DNA from: Arthrobacter tumbae | GTDB taxonomy: Bacteria; Actinomycetota; Actinomycetes; Actinomycetales; Micrococcaceae | Length of the DNA: 64,000 nt | Reading direction: 5' to 3' | NCBI RefSeq assembly: GCF_016907495.1 | Contig: NZ_JAFBCC010000001.1 | Span: 372,001 to 436,000 of the forward strand | Shown: positions 55,054-63,281 of the stretch, one piece after another | Position numbering within the stretch: position 1 is the first letter of the stretch | How the letters are laid out: every line of letters starts with the position of its first letter | Translations under genes and position numbers: made by a program | Notes under the pieces: generated by a model | What the model saw: only the letters and a program-made list of their open reading frames with translations | Told to the model about the DNA's origin: nothing | Database searches by the model: none

Positions 55054-55689
55054 CTAGCGGGCACCTGCTATGCGCGGCAGGCTGAGACGGGGTGGGACGG
55101 GAGCGGACTGCCGGGGGTCCCGGTGGGCCAACTTCTCCCGGAGGATGGTGCGGCCGCGGTGAATGCGCGAGCGCACCGTACCGAGCTTGACGCCGAGCGC
55201 ACGGGCTACCTCATCATACGGAAGCCCCTCCAGGTCACAGAGGACAACAGCAGCGCGGAAGTCCGGCGGCAGTTCCTCAAGGGCTGCCTGAACGTCAAGG
55301 TCGAGGTTATTGAATTCGAAGCTGCGCTCCGGGCTCGGGTGCGTGCTGGGCAGGCGGTTCTCGGCGTCGTCGGCCAGCCCGTCGAAGCGGATGCGGTTCT
55401 TGCGCCGTGCCTGATCCAAAAAGAGGTTGGTGGTGATGCGGTGGAGCCAGCCATCCAGAGTTCCCGGTTTGAAGTTCGCTAGCGAACGGAACACACGTAC
55501 GAAGACCTCCTGCGTGAGGTCCTCAGCGTCGTACTTGTTGCCCGTCAGGCGGTATGCAAGCCTGTAAACCTTCGGTGAGTGGTCCCTGACCACTTCCTCC
55601 CATGACGGCGGCACCCAGTCGGATACCTCCTGATCGTGCTCTCCGGTGGTGGCGTTCCCCGCTGGTGCCACTGTGCGCGAAGTAGACAT
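55054..55689 (-). CDS. sigE: ECF sigma factor SigE
   Basis: 211-residue group 4 sigma factor. Region 2 has [25 protein letters not shown]; region 4 has [25 protein letters not shown]. The ~30-residue N-terminal extension and the neighbourhood (O-methyltransferase upstream divergent, rseA and tatB downstream) match SigE of mycobacteria, a surface-stress regulator. No clear GGAAC-type autoregulatory promoter was found upstream. Confidence 0.95.
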   Translation of the reverse strand: MSTSRTVAPAGNATTGEHDQEVSDWVPPSWEEVVRDHSPKVYRLAYRLTGNKYDAEDLTQEVFVRVFRSLANFKPGTLDGWLHRITTNLFLDQARRKNRIRFDGLADDAENRLPSTHPSPERSFEFNNLDLDVQAALEELPPDFRAAVVLCDLEGLPYDEVARALGVKLGTVRSRIHRGRTILREKLAHRDPRQSAPVPPRLSLPRIAGAR

Positions 55690-55993
55690 CGACCTTCTCC
55701 TCTCGCCCTCGAATGAATGTGCGCAACCCCCGTCTGTAGAGCAGGAATCGCATGCATCTTGTATTCGGGGCTTTGCCTCTGTTGGATGCCTTGAATTGCA
55801 TCTCTTGCTTATCCATGGTGCCGGAACTAGCTGAGAGCCCGCTGAAGATATGGAGGGAGATCACGGGGCGCGGCGGGCCCCGGGTCTGCGTTACCGGGAC
55901 CGTCCGTGATCCGCAGTAGGCTGGAGGCGGCGGCGCCCGGTAGCCCGGACCCGGCCGTCATCATCATCAGGCTCCTGGACAGAACGGAACATC
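55690..55993. other. Intergenic region between sigE and the O-methyltransferase gene
   Basis: A 304-base gap between divergent genes that must hold both promoters. I see a possible plus-strand TAGGCT (55917-55922), which would give a leader of about 65 bases, and an AT-rich stretch 55735-55765 that may hold a sigE promoter. No RNA gene or conserved element was recognised. Confidence 0.4.
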
Positions 55994-56632
55994 ATGAGCG
56001 CGCAGAAGCAGGCTAACTGGTCATACACGGAAGGCCTGCCCGTTGAAGATGATGTTCTGCTCCGGGCGCGGGACCGATCCCATGAACTCGGGGTCTCCCC
56101 GGTCAGTACGGGTATCGCGGCGGCCCTGACCGTACTCGCCGCCGCGTCGAAGGCGATGACCGTGGTGGAAGTCGGTGCCGGGGCCGGTGTTTCCGGAGTA
56201 TGCCTGCTGCGCGGCATGGGACCGAACTCAGTACTGACAACGATTGACTCGGATGTAGACCATCTTCGGGCCGCACGCGAGGCCTACGGGGAGGCAGGGA
56301 TTCCTGCGAACCGCACCCGGACCATCTCCGGGCGGGCAGCCGACGTACTTCCCCGCCTGACAGATGCTGCCTACGATCTTGTTTTCCTCGATGCGGACAA
56401 GGCGAACCTCCCGCTTTATGCTGACCAGGCGGTCCGTCTGTTGAAGCGGGGAGGACTGCTCCTGATCAACGATGCCCTGGACAGCGGCAAGGTTGCTGAT
56501 CCCGCGGCACGGGACGCCTCCACGAACACCCTGCGGCAGGTCGGGAAGACGCTGCGCACTCACGATCAGCTGGTCAGCACGCTGCTGCCCGCCGGGAATG
56601 GTCTTCTGATGGCTGTGAAGATGCCCGCCTGA
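55994..56632 (+). CDS. SAM-dependent O-methyltransferase
   Basis: 212-residue class I methyltransferase, similar to M. tuberculosis Rv1220c. SAM motif I is VVEVGAGAGVSGVCLL, post-I SVLTTIDSD, and DLVFLDADKANLPLY holds the metal/catalytic Asp of the catechol-O-methyltransferase-like group. The substrate is unknown. It is divergent from sigE, as in mycobacteria. Confidence 0.92.
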   Translation: MSAQKQANWSYTEGLPVEDDVLLRARDRSHELGVSPVSTGIAAALTVLAAASKAMTVVEVGAGAGVSGVCLLRGMGPNSVLTTIDSDVDHLRAAREAYGEAGIPANRTRTISGRAADVLPRLTDAAYDLVFLDADKANLPLYADQAVRLLKRGGLLLINDALDSGKVADPAARDASTNTLRQVGKTLRTHDQLVSTLLPAGNGLLMAVKMPA

Positions 56633-56661
56633 TCAGCGTGCCGTCTGGCCGATCAGGCTTT

Positions 56662-56829
56662 CTAGCCCGTTACCGTGAGCAGGCAGTCTTTGAGCTTGCC
56701 TGCTTCTTCGGCATTGAGTTCGACGACCAGGCGTCCACCGCCGTCGATCGGAACCCGCATGATGAGGCTGCGTCCCTCTTTGGTGACCTCCATGGGTCCA
56801 TCACCGGTACGGGGTTTCATCGCAGCCAT
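56662..56829 (-). CDS. DUF3117 small protein
   Basis: 55-residue protein, MAAMKPRTGDGPMEVTKEG..., highly conserved in actinobacteria (Rv1211-like) and of unknown function. The ATG at 56829 is preceded by an AAGGA ribosome site; a GATAAT (56921-56926) upstream may be the -10, giving a leader of roughly 85 bases. It stands downstream of the tag gene on the same strand. Confidence 0.93.
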   Translation of the reverse strand: MAAMKPRTGDGPMEVTKEGRSLIMRVPIDGGGRLVVELNAEEAGKLKDCLLTVTG

Positions 56830-56976
56830 CTAAGTAGTTTCCTTCCACGGTGCGCGACCGGACGAAGGCCGCGGTCAACATTGCACGGCGGAGACTCCCC
56901 CCGTACGCTCGTCCACACTTATTATCCCGCAGAAGTGCGCGCCGAGCTAATCGCGGGTGCGGCGCCCATCACACCG

Positions 56977-57555
56977 CTACGGTGAAGAGTCCCGCACCCA
57001 GCAGGACGCAAGGTGGTCGTTGACGTATCCGGTTGCCTGCTGCATGGCATAGGCGGTGGTGGGACCGACGAAGCGAAACCCTCGGGACTTCAGTTCCTTC
57101 GCGAGCGCAACCGACTCCGGCACGACGGCGGGGACATCCGTCAGCGACTTGGGCGCGGCTTGAGGCGGCGGCCGGTGTGCGTCCAGTATTCCCTCCAGCG
57201 TGGCGCCGGCAGGCAGGGCGAGTAGAGCGCGGGCGTTCGCTACGGTTGCAAGGATCTTGGCCCGGTTGCGCACGATGCCCGCATCTCCGAGCAGGCGCGC
57301 GACGTCGTCGTCGTCGAAAGCGGCAACTCCGTCGGGATCGAAACCGGCGAAGGCAGCCCGAAAATTCTCCCGCTTGCGCAGGATGGTGATCCAGCTCAGC
57401 CCGGACTGGAACGCTTCGAGGCTGATTCTTTCGAAGAGCGCGGCATCGCCAGTGACCGGACGCCCCCACTCGTTGTCGTGGTAGGCCTCGTATTCCGCGC
57501 TCGACACCGCCCAGGCGCACCGCAGGTGGCCATCGCTGCCACTGACCGCGGTCAC
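56977..57555 (-). CDS. tag: DNA-3-methyladenine glycosylase I
   Basis: 192-residue base-excision enzyme removing 3-methyladenine. RCAWAVSSAEYEAYHDNEWG carries zinc ligands Cys and His, SGLSWITILRKRENFRAAF is the helix-hairpin region, and NDHLASCWVR carries the C-terminal His and Cys ligands. Its GTG overlaps the preceding DivIVA-like gene by four bases (GTGA). Confidence 0.95.
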   Translation of the reverse strand: MTAVSGSDGHLRCAWAVSSAEYEAYHDNEWGRPVTGDAALFERISLEAFQSGLSWITILRKRENFRAAFAGFDPDGVAAFDDDDVARLLGDAGIVRNRAKILATVANARALLALPAGATLEGILDAHRPPPQAAPKSLTDVPAVVPESVALAKELKSRGFRFVGPTTAYAMQQATGYVNDHLASCWVRDSSP

Positions 57556-57881
57556 CGGCCGTCCCGGTTCTGTTCCTGCAGCGCTTCAATGAGCGCATCG
57601 CGCTCAGCGAGGGCTGCGGCCAGGCTGTCCAGGACCTCGTCCACCTGGTCCATGCGATATCCGCGCAGACCAAGCGAGAACCGGACCCGGCCCACGTCCG
57701 CAGCGCCCGGATGTTCCGGGAGCAGCACCGGCGGCAGGGAAGGCGTCGGTTCAACCAGTCCAGGAAGGGCTCTGGGCTCTCCTCCTGAAGACGCACCGGG
57801 GCCCGGCCAACTCCGCCCGACGGCAAAAAAGGCTGTGGCGCCCACTGCCGCAACCGCGATCACAACGAGGAACACCGTCAT
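57552..57881 (-). CDS. DivIVA-domain small membrane protein
   Basis: 109-residue protein with one N-terminal transmembrane helix (residues 2-22), a Pro-rich linker and a C-terminal DivIVA-like segment (VRFSLGLRGYRMDQVDEVLDSLAAAL) that is probably a coiled coil. Rv1209 occupies the same position in M. tuberculosis. A role in polar growth or division is inference. It begins three bases after the LOG gene stop. Confidence 0.85.
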   Translation of the reverse strand: MTVFLVVIAVAAVGATAFFAVGRSWPGPGASSGGEPRALPGLVEPTPSLPPVLLPEHPGAADVGRVRFSLGLRGYRMDQVDEVLDSLAAALAERDALIEALQEQNRDGR

Positions 57882-57884
57882 GAC

Positions 57885-58667
57885 CTAGGGTCCGGTATGC
57901 CGGGCTGTGTCAGCGAGTACGGCGCGAACGGCGTCTGCAGGGTCATCGACCAGGTGAACCAGTGACAGGTCCTTCTCCGAAATCATTCCGTTGGCGAGCA
58001 GTGTGTCCCGTACCCAGTTCCACAGCGGACCCCAGAACTCGGTACCGATCAGCACGATCGGGAAGGACGTGACCTTCTGGGTCTGGACCAGCGTCATCGC
58101 CTCGAAGAGCTCATCCAGGGTCCCAAAACCTCCCGGCAACACAATGAAGCCCTGCGCATATTTGACGAACATGGTTTTGCGGGCGAAGAAGTAGCGGAAG
58201 TTGATGCCGAGATCCACCCACTCGTTCATTCCCTGCTCAAAGGGAAGTTCGATGCCGAGCCCCACTGAAACCCCACCGGCCTCGCAGGCACCCTTGTTCG
58301 CAGCCTCCATTGCACCCGGGCCCCCGCCGGTGATCACGGCGTATCCGGCCTCCACCAGGAGCCGTCCCACTTCCTCGCCGACCGCGTAGTACGGAGAGTC
58401 CCTCGGAGTCCGCGCGGAACCAAACACACTGATGGCCCGTCCCAATTCCGAGAGGGTCCCGAAGCCTTCCACGAATTCGCTCTGGATCCGCAGGACCCGC
58501 CATGGGTCCGTTTTGGTGAAAGGTGTCTCCTCCTCGGAGTCCAACAGGTACCGATCGGACTGCGCGGTCCTTGCCTGGTCCCGGCGGAGTTCCACCTGGC
58601 CACGGCGCCGCGCAGGTGCCGCCGGAGGACCGGTGTGCTGATCGTTTGTGCCGCTGTGGAGACTCAT
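57885..58667 (-). CDS. LOG-family nucleotide phosphoribohydrolase-like protein (TIGR00730)
   Basis: 260-residue Rossmann-fold protein. [14 protein letters not shown] and [13 protein letters not shown] are the two motifs of the cytokinin riboside 5'-monophosphate phosphoribohydrolase (LOG/YgdH) group, which cleaves base from nucleoside monophosphates. The first ~60 residues are basic and non-conserved. ATG 58667 follows TAGCCT (58675-58680) by seven bases. It heads the LOG-DivIVA-tag operon. Confidence 0.92.
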   Translation of the reverse strand: MSLHSGTNDQHTGPPAAPARRRGQVELRRDQARTAQSDRYLLDSEEETPFTKTDPWRVLRIQSEFVEGFGTLSELGRAISVFGSARTPRDSPYYAVGEEVGRLLVEAGYAVITGGGPGAMEAANKGACEAGGVSVGLGIELPFEQGMNEWVDLGINFRYFFARKTMFVKYAQGFIVLPGGFGTLDELFEAMTLVQTQKVTSFPIVLIGTEFWGPLWNWVRDTLLANGMISEKDLSLVHLVDDPADAVRAVLADTARHTGP

Positions 58668-58784
58668 ACACCCAAGGCTAACCGCCGCAAACACCCTTGC
58701 GCGTTGGTTGCTCTTGAATCACGATTTCCACTTTCCGCAAGCCGATGTATCGCCGGCGGGGAATTCTTCGCTACATTTCTCTCT

Positions 58785-59573
58785 ATGACTCGTGACACAC
58801 AGTCGAGCACGCCCACGTCCGCGTCCAACTCGTCAGCACAGCCTCTCGTCTCTTTGAAGAACGTCAACAAGCACTTTGGCGAACTCCATGTGCTCAAGGA
58901 CATCAACCTCGAAGTTGCCCGCGGCGAGGTGGTGGTGGTGATCGGGCCCTCCGGGTCCGGCAAGTCCACGCTGTGCCGCGCCATCAATCGCCTGGAAACC
59001 ATCGACAACGGCGAAATCCGGATCGACGGCAAGGAGCTGCCCGCTGAAGGCAAGGCGCTGGCAAAGCTGCGCGCCGACGTCGGCATGGTGTTCCAGTCCT
59101 TCAATCTGTTCGCGCACAAGTCCATCCTCGAGAATGTGACTCTCGGCCCCGTGAAGGTCAAGGGAATGAAGACTCCCGCGGCGAAGGAGCTCGCGATGTC
59201 GCTGCTGAAGCGCGTTGGGGTGGACAACCAGGCGCAGAAGCTTCCCGCACAGCTGTCCGGAGGCCAACAGCAGCGAGTCGCGATTGCGCGTGCGCTCGCG
59301 ATGCAGCCGAAGGTGATGCTCTTCGATGAACCTACGTCTGCGCTGGACCCGGAGATGATCAACGAAGTCCTGGACGCCATGGTCGCCCTGGCCAAGGAAG
59401 GGATGACCATGATCGTCGTCACCCACGAGATGGGCTTCGCCCGCAAGGCTGCCGACCGTGTGCTCTTCATGGCTGACGGTCAGATTGTCGAGCAGGCCAA
59501 GCCGGAAGAGTTTTTCACCAACCCGCAGAGCGATCGTGCCAAGGACTTCCTCGGCAAGATCCTCGCCCACTAA
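58785..59573 (+). CDS. gluA: Glutamate/amino-acid ABC transporter, ATP-binding protein
   Basis: 262-residue polar-amino-acid ATPase. Walker [10 protein letters not shown] (54-62), signature [16 protein letters not shown], Walker [13 protein letters not shown], switch VVTHEMGFA. The frame is open 50 codons upstream, but the ATG at 58785 lies seven bases after TACATT (58772-58777). First gene of gluABCD, which resembles the Corynebacterium glutamate importer; exact substrate is inferred. Confidence 0.94.
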   Translation: MTRDTQSSTPTSASNSSAQPLVSLKNVNKHFGELHVLKDINLEVARGEVVVVIGPSGSGKSTLCRAINRLETIDNGEIRIDGKELPAEGKALAKLRADVGMVFQSFNLFAHKSILENVTLGPVKVKGMKTPAAKELAMSLLKRVGVDNQAQKLPAQLSGGQQQRVAIARALAMQPKVMLFDEPTSALDPEMINEVLDAMVALAKEGMTMIVVTHEMGFARKAADRVLFMADGQIVEQAKPEEFFTNPQSDRAKDFLGKILAH

Positions 59574-59615
59574 CCACCGACGAATTCCCATCAGGAAATA
59601 ACGCGAGGAGAAATC

Positions 59616-60464
59616 ATGCGAACAACACGATACGGGGCACTGGCCATGGCCGCGGCTGCCGCACTCACCCTGTCCGCCTGCGGCGGCGGCGGCGAGACCG
59701 AAGGCGGAGGAGAAGGCACCGGCGAAGCAGCTGCCGAATCCGTACGCATCGGCATCAAATTCGACCAGCCGGGCCTCGGCTTCGATGAGGGCGGCGAGTA
59801 CACCGGCTTCGACGTCGATGTGGCCAAGTACGTCGCCGGTGAACTCGGCTACAGCGAAGACCAGATCGAATGGGTGGAAGCACCTTCCGCCAACCGTGAA
59901 AACCTGCTCTCCAACGAGCAGGTTGACATGATCTTCGCGACGTACTCGATCACCGACACCCGCAAGGAGACAGTGGACTTCGCCGGTCCGTACTTCATCG
60001 CCGGCCAGGACCTGCTGGTTCCTGTGGACAGCGACATCACCGGTCCGGAAGACCTCGATGGCAGGAACCTCTGCTCCGTCACCGGGTCCACTTCCGCCCA
60101 GCGCGTGAAGGACGAATTCGCCGAGGGCGTCAACCTGGTCGAGCAGCCCGGATACGCGGAGTGCGTCAGCCTGATGAGCGGCGGACAGATCGACGCCGTC
60201 ACCACAGATGACATCATCCTTGCGGGTCTTGCTGCGCAGGAATCCAATCAGGGACAGTTCAAGGTCGTGGGCAACCCGTTCTCGGAGGAGAACTACGGTG
60301 TTGGCCTCACCAAGGGCAGCGAACTGTGCTCCGACATCAATGCCGCCATCGAGAAGATGATCGAGGAAGGTGCCTGGGAAGAAGCCCTGGCAAACAACCT
60401 GGAAGGCGTCGACTACGAGCCGAACGCGGAACTGAACCCGCCGACGCCGGACGACTGCGCCTAA
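59616..60464 (+). CDS. gluB: Glutamate/amino-acid ABC transporter, substrate-binding lipoprotein
   Basis: 282-residue binding protein with a lipobox LSAC, then a Gly/Glu-rich linker and the type II fold (VRIGIKFDQPGLGF, DFAGPYFIAGQDLLV, CSVTGSTSAQRV). GAGGAG precedes the ATG. It is followed by a strong hairpin, which would keep it more abundant than the permeases. Confidence 0.94.
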   Translation: MRTTRYGALAMAAAAALTLSACGGGGETEGGGEGTGEAAAESVRIGIKFDQPGLGFDEGGEYTGFDVDVAKYVAGELGYSEDQIEWVEAPSANRENLLSNEQVDMIFATYSITDTRKETVDFAGPYFIAGQDLLVPVDSDITGPEDLDGRNLCSVTGSTSAQRVKDEFAEGVNLVEQPGYAECVSLMSGGQIDAVTTDDIILAGLAAQESNQGQFKVVGNPFSEENYGVGLTKGSELCSDINAAIEKMIEEGAWEEALANNLEGVDYEPNAELNPPTPDDCA

Positions 60465-60477
60465 CACCCTCGAAATC

Positions 60478-60508
60478 CGTGTGGGGGCTGCTTTGCAGCC
60501 CCCACACG
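60478..60508 (+). terminator. Hairpin between gluB and gluC
   Basis: Perfect 14-base arms (60478-60491 and 60495-60508) around a TTT loop, without a U-tract. It probably stabilises or partly terminates the gluAB message, as often seen after binding-protein genes. Confidence 0.8.
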
Positions 60509-60539
60509 GCCGTCTGACGAACTGACAAGAAAGGTTGCC

Positions 60540-61214
60540 GTGGACGGTTTCCTGTCGCTCTTCGAGCAATACGACGTCGCAGGGGCGTTCTGGGTCAACA
60601 TCCAGTTAACATTCTTTGCGGCGATCTGGTCCCTGCTCCTCGGAACGCTCCTGGCCCTGTTCAGGATCTCACCCATCGCGAGCCTGCAGTGGTTCGGCGC
60701 CTCCTACGTCAACATCTTCCGCAATACGCCGTTGACGATCATCCTCGCCTTCGGTGTACTGGCACTGTTCGGCCAATTGGTTGTCAGCCTGGCAGATGAC
60801 TTTGACCTGAATTTCTTCCGGCTGGCGGTTCTCGGACTGAGCCTTTACCACGCAGCTTTCGTCTGTGAGGCAATTCGAAGCGGCGTCAACACCGTCCCGC
60901 TGGGACAGGCAGAGGCAGCCCGCGCGATCGGTCTGTCATTCCTTCCGGCTGCCCGGCTCGTCATTCTTCCGCAAGCGTTCCGCGGCGCCATCGCGCCGCT
61001 CGGCAACGTTCTGATCGCGCTCACCAAAAACTCAACCGTTGCTGCCGCCGGTTCAGTCGCTGAGTCCGCCGGCCTGATGAAAACCATGATCGAGTTCCGT
61101 TCTGACATGGTGATCCCGATCTTCTTCACCTTCGCGATGGGCTTTGTGATCATCGTGATCCCGATCGGCCTGCTCACTACCTGGGCATCCAAGAAACTGG
61201 CGGTGGCACGATGA
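60540..61214 (+). CDS. gluC: Glutamate/amino-acid ABC transporter, permease C
   Basis: 224-residue permease with about five transmembrane helices and the coupling segment EAARAIGLSFLPAARLVILPQA. GTG start with an AAGG ribosome site. Stop overlaps gluD by four bases (ATGA). Confidence 0.94.
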   Translation: MDGFLSLFEQYDVAGAFWVNIQLTFFAAIWSLLLGTLLALFRISPIASLQWFGASYVNIFRNTPLTIILAFGVLALFGQLVVSLADDFDLNFFRLAVLGLSLYHAAFVCEAIRSGVNTVPLGQAEAARAIGLSFLPAARLVILPQAFRGAIAPLGNVLIALTKNSTVAAAGSVAESAGLMKTMIEFRSDMVIPIFFTFAMGFVIIVIPIGLLTTWASKKLAVAR

Positions 61215-62086
61215 GCGCCCAACAGGTCCTTTTCGACGCGCCGGGCCCCAAGGCAAAGCGCAACATACTGATCGGTAACATCGCCGGCGCCCTGCTCATC
61301 GTTGGGTTACTCGCATGGCTGACGATCACGCTCGCGGAGCGTGGGCAATTGGAACCCGCGAAATGGACACCTTTCCTGGAAGGCAGGACCTGGGAATTCT
61401 TCCTCCTCCCGGGACTCCTGAACACTCTCCGGGCGGCCGGCGTAGCGATCGTCACCTCGGTGGTCCTCGGACTCCTTCTCGGCATCGGACGGCTCTCGCA
61501 TTTCCTTCCGCTCCGGTGGCTGGCCGGCGTGGTCGTCGAGTTCCTTCGCGCGGTTCCGGTCCTGCTGATGATGATCTTTCTCTGGCTCGCCATCGGCGCG
61601 GCGGGCATCATGCGCCCACAGGATATCCCCTTCGTCGCTGTGGTCACGGCGCTGACGCTTTACAACGGATCAGTCATCGCTGAACTTGTCCGCTCCGGCG
61701 TGGAAGGACTGCCCAAGGGACAACGGGAAGCCGGAATGGCCATCGGTATGACCCGCAATCAATCGCTGAGAAGCATCGAGGTGCCCCAGGCCCTCACAGC
61801 CATGCTGCCCGCGCTGATTAGTCAGTTCGTGGTGATCCTGAAGGACTCAGCGCTCGGCTACATCATCACGTATACCGAGCTCCTGCAGAATGCGCGCCGG
61901 TTGGGCGTTGGTGAGGGAAACCTGCTTCAGGCCCTGCTCATCGCAGCCGTCATCTTCATCATCATCAACTTCGCGCTCTCATCCCTGGCAAACCGGCTGT
62001 CGAAGCTCCTCAGCTTCCGGACAACGGGAACGACAAAGAAGGAGAACGTCAGCAACGTGGTAGTTGCAGATCCCACCAACGCGTAG
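61211..62086 (+). CDS. gluD: Glutamate/amino-acid ABC transporter, permease D
   Basis: 291-residue permease with a longer cytoplasmic N-terminus, about six transmembrane segments and the coupling helix QREAGMAIGMTRNQSLRSIE followed by VPQALTAMLPALISQ. It forms a heterodimer with GluC. Translation is coupled to gluC. A perfect hairpin follows at 62101-62143. Confidence 0.94.
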   Translation: MSAQQVLFDAPGPKAKRNILIGNIAGALLIVGLLAWLTITLAERGQLEPAKWTPFLEGRTWEFFLLPGLLNTLRAAGVAIVTSVVLGLLLGIGRLSHFLPLRWLAGVVVEFLRAVPVLLMMIFLWLAIGAAGIMRPQDIPFVAVVTALTLYNGSVIAELVRSGVEGLPKGQREAGMAIGMTRNQSLRSIEVPQALTAMLPALISQFVVILKDSALGYIITYTELLQNARRLGVGEGNLLQALLIAAVIFIIINFALSSLANRLSKLLSFRTTGTTKKENVSNVVVADPTNA

Positions 62087-62100
62087 CGCCCACGATTCGT

Positions 62101-62143
62101 GCGAGTGGCTCGCCTGAACCTCCCGTTCAGGCGAGCCACTCGC
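62101..62143. terminator. Shared terminator of gluD and dapE
   Basis: Perfect 19-base arms (62101-62119 and 62125-62143) around a 5-base loop. The right arm contains the last codons and stop of dapE (stop at 62127-62129), so this terminator is partly inside the dapE coding sequence. Confidence 0.88.
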
Positions 62144-63218
62144 TTAACGCCTTGAGGCAAACACGGATTGCATCTGCATGGACATGTTCATCGTCCGAGT
62201 GGGCGAGGAGCGCGTCACCGGGACCGAAGTTCACAGCCGGTATGCCAAGCGCACTAAAGCGGGCCACGTCGGTCCAGCCGTACTTCGGCTTCGGCTCCCC
62301 ACCGACCGCCGCAACAAAGGCAGCGGCAGCGGGATGATTCAGCCCGGGACGCGCACCGGCAGCGGCATCCGTCCGCTCCAACTCAAAACCAACAAGCAGG
62401 TCACGGACGTACTTTTCAGCGTCCTCCGGACTCTTATCCGGAGCAAACCGGTAATTCACCTCGGCAATGGCCCTATCGGGAATCACATTGCCTGCGGTGC
62501 CGCCGCTGATCAGGACAGCGTTGAGGCTCTCCCGGAAATCGAGCCCGTCCACCGATACCGTGGCCGGCTGGTGATCCCGAAGCCGAACAAGTACCTCCGC
62601 CATCTTGTGAATGGCGTTCTCCCCCATCCAGGCCCGGGCAGAGTGGGCTGCGCGCCCCGTCGTCGTGACGTTGAAGCGGGCCGTTCCATTGCAACCGCCT
62701 TCGACGGTGCCGTTGGTGGGTTCGAGCAGCACCGCGAAATCGGCCTCGAGCCAGGTGGGATGACTTTCGGCCAACCGGCCGAGTCCGCTGAGGGATGCCT
62801 CGACCTCCTCGTGGTCGTAGAAGACATAGGTGATGTCCCGGGACGGCTCGGTCAGTGCAGCAGCAAGCGCGAGCTGGACGGCGACACCGCCCTTCATATC
62901 GGTGGCGCCGCGCCCATAGAGAACTTCGCCATCCCAGGCGCTCGGCACGGTACCGCGGGAACCGGGCACATGCGGCAGCGGCACGGTGTCGAGATGACCC
63001 GCAAGGATGACCCGCTCGGCACGACCCAGATTCGTCCGGCCGATCAGCGAGTCACCGTCCCGGACCACTTCCAGGTGGGAACACGCTCGAAGGATCCCCT
63101 CCACCGCATCGGCCAACGCGCGCTCGTTACCCGAGACACTGTTGATGTCCATGATGTCGGCTGTGAGCTGCGCGACGTCTGCACGGGGATCGAGGCGCTG
63201 GAATCCGGAATCTGTCAT
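62127..63218 (-). CDS. dapE: Succinyl-diaminopimelate desuccinylase
   Basis: 363-residue M20-family zinc hydrolase of the lysine/diaminopimelate pathway. Metal ligands are in ILAGHLDTVPLP (His), YGRGATDMKGG (bridging Asp), YDHEEVEA (Glu catalytic pair), LLEPTNG (Glu) and the final His in the AHSDDEHVH segment. It is divergent from dapD, the gene of the preceding step but one, as expected for a common promoter region of ~63 bases. Confidence 0.95.
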   Translation of the reverse strand: MTDSGFQRLDPRADVAQLTADIMDINSVSGNERALADAVEGILRACSHLEVVRDGDSLIGRTNLGRAERVILAGHLDTVPLPHVPGSRGTVPSAWDGEVLYGRGATDMKGGVAVQLALAAALTEPSRDITYVFYDHEEVEASLSGLGRLAESHPTWLEADFAVLLEPTNGTVEGGCNGTARFNVTTTGRAAHSARAWMGENAIHKMAEVLVRLRDHQPATVSVDGLDFRESLNAVLISGGTAGNVIPDRAIAEVNYRFAPDKSPEDAEKYVRDLLVGFELERTDAAAGARPGLNHPAAAAFVAAVGGEPKPKYGWTDVARFSALGIPAVNFGPGDALLAHSDDEHVHADAIRVCLKALSEWLA

Positions 63219-63268
63219 GACCTCAAGCCTACTGGGCGAGGTGGCAGGGGCCGGTAGCCGCTACTCGG

Positions 63269-63274
63269 TAGAAT
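63269..63274 (+). promoter_or_regulatory. -10 element of dapD
   Basis: TAGAAT lies seven bases before the dapD ATG, with GGAGG in between. If used, transcription would start within or at the ribosome site, so the mRNA would be leaderless or nearly so. Confidence 0.5.
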
Positions 63275-63281
63275 GGAGGCC

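Noticed and set aside
58833..60569. 578-codon open frame antisense to gluA and gluB
   Set aside because: It mirrors the two transporter genes and crosses their intergenic gap; the sense strand has complete family motifs and ribosome sites, so this is a high-GC shadow frame.
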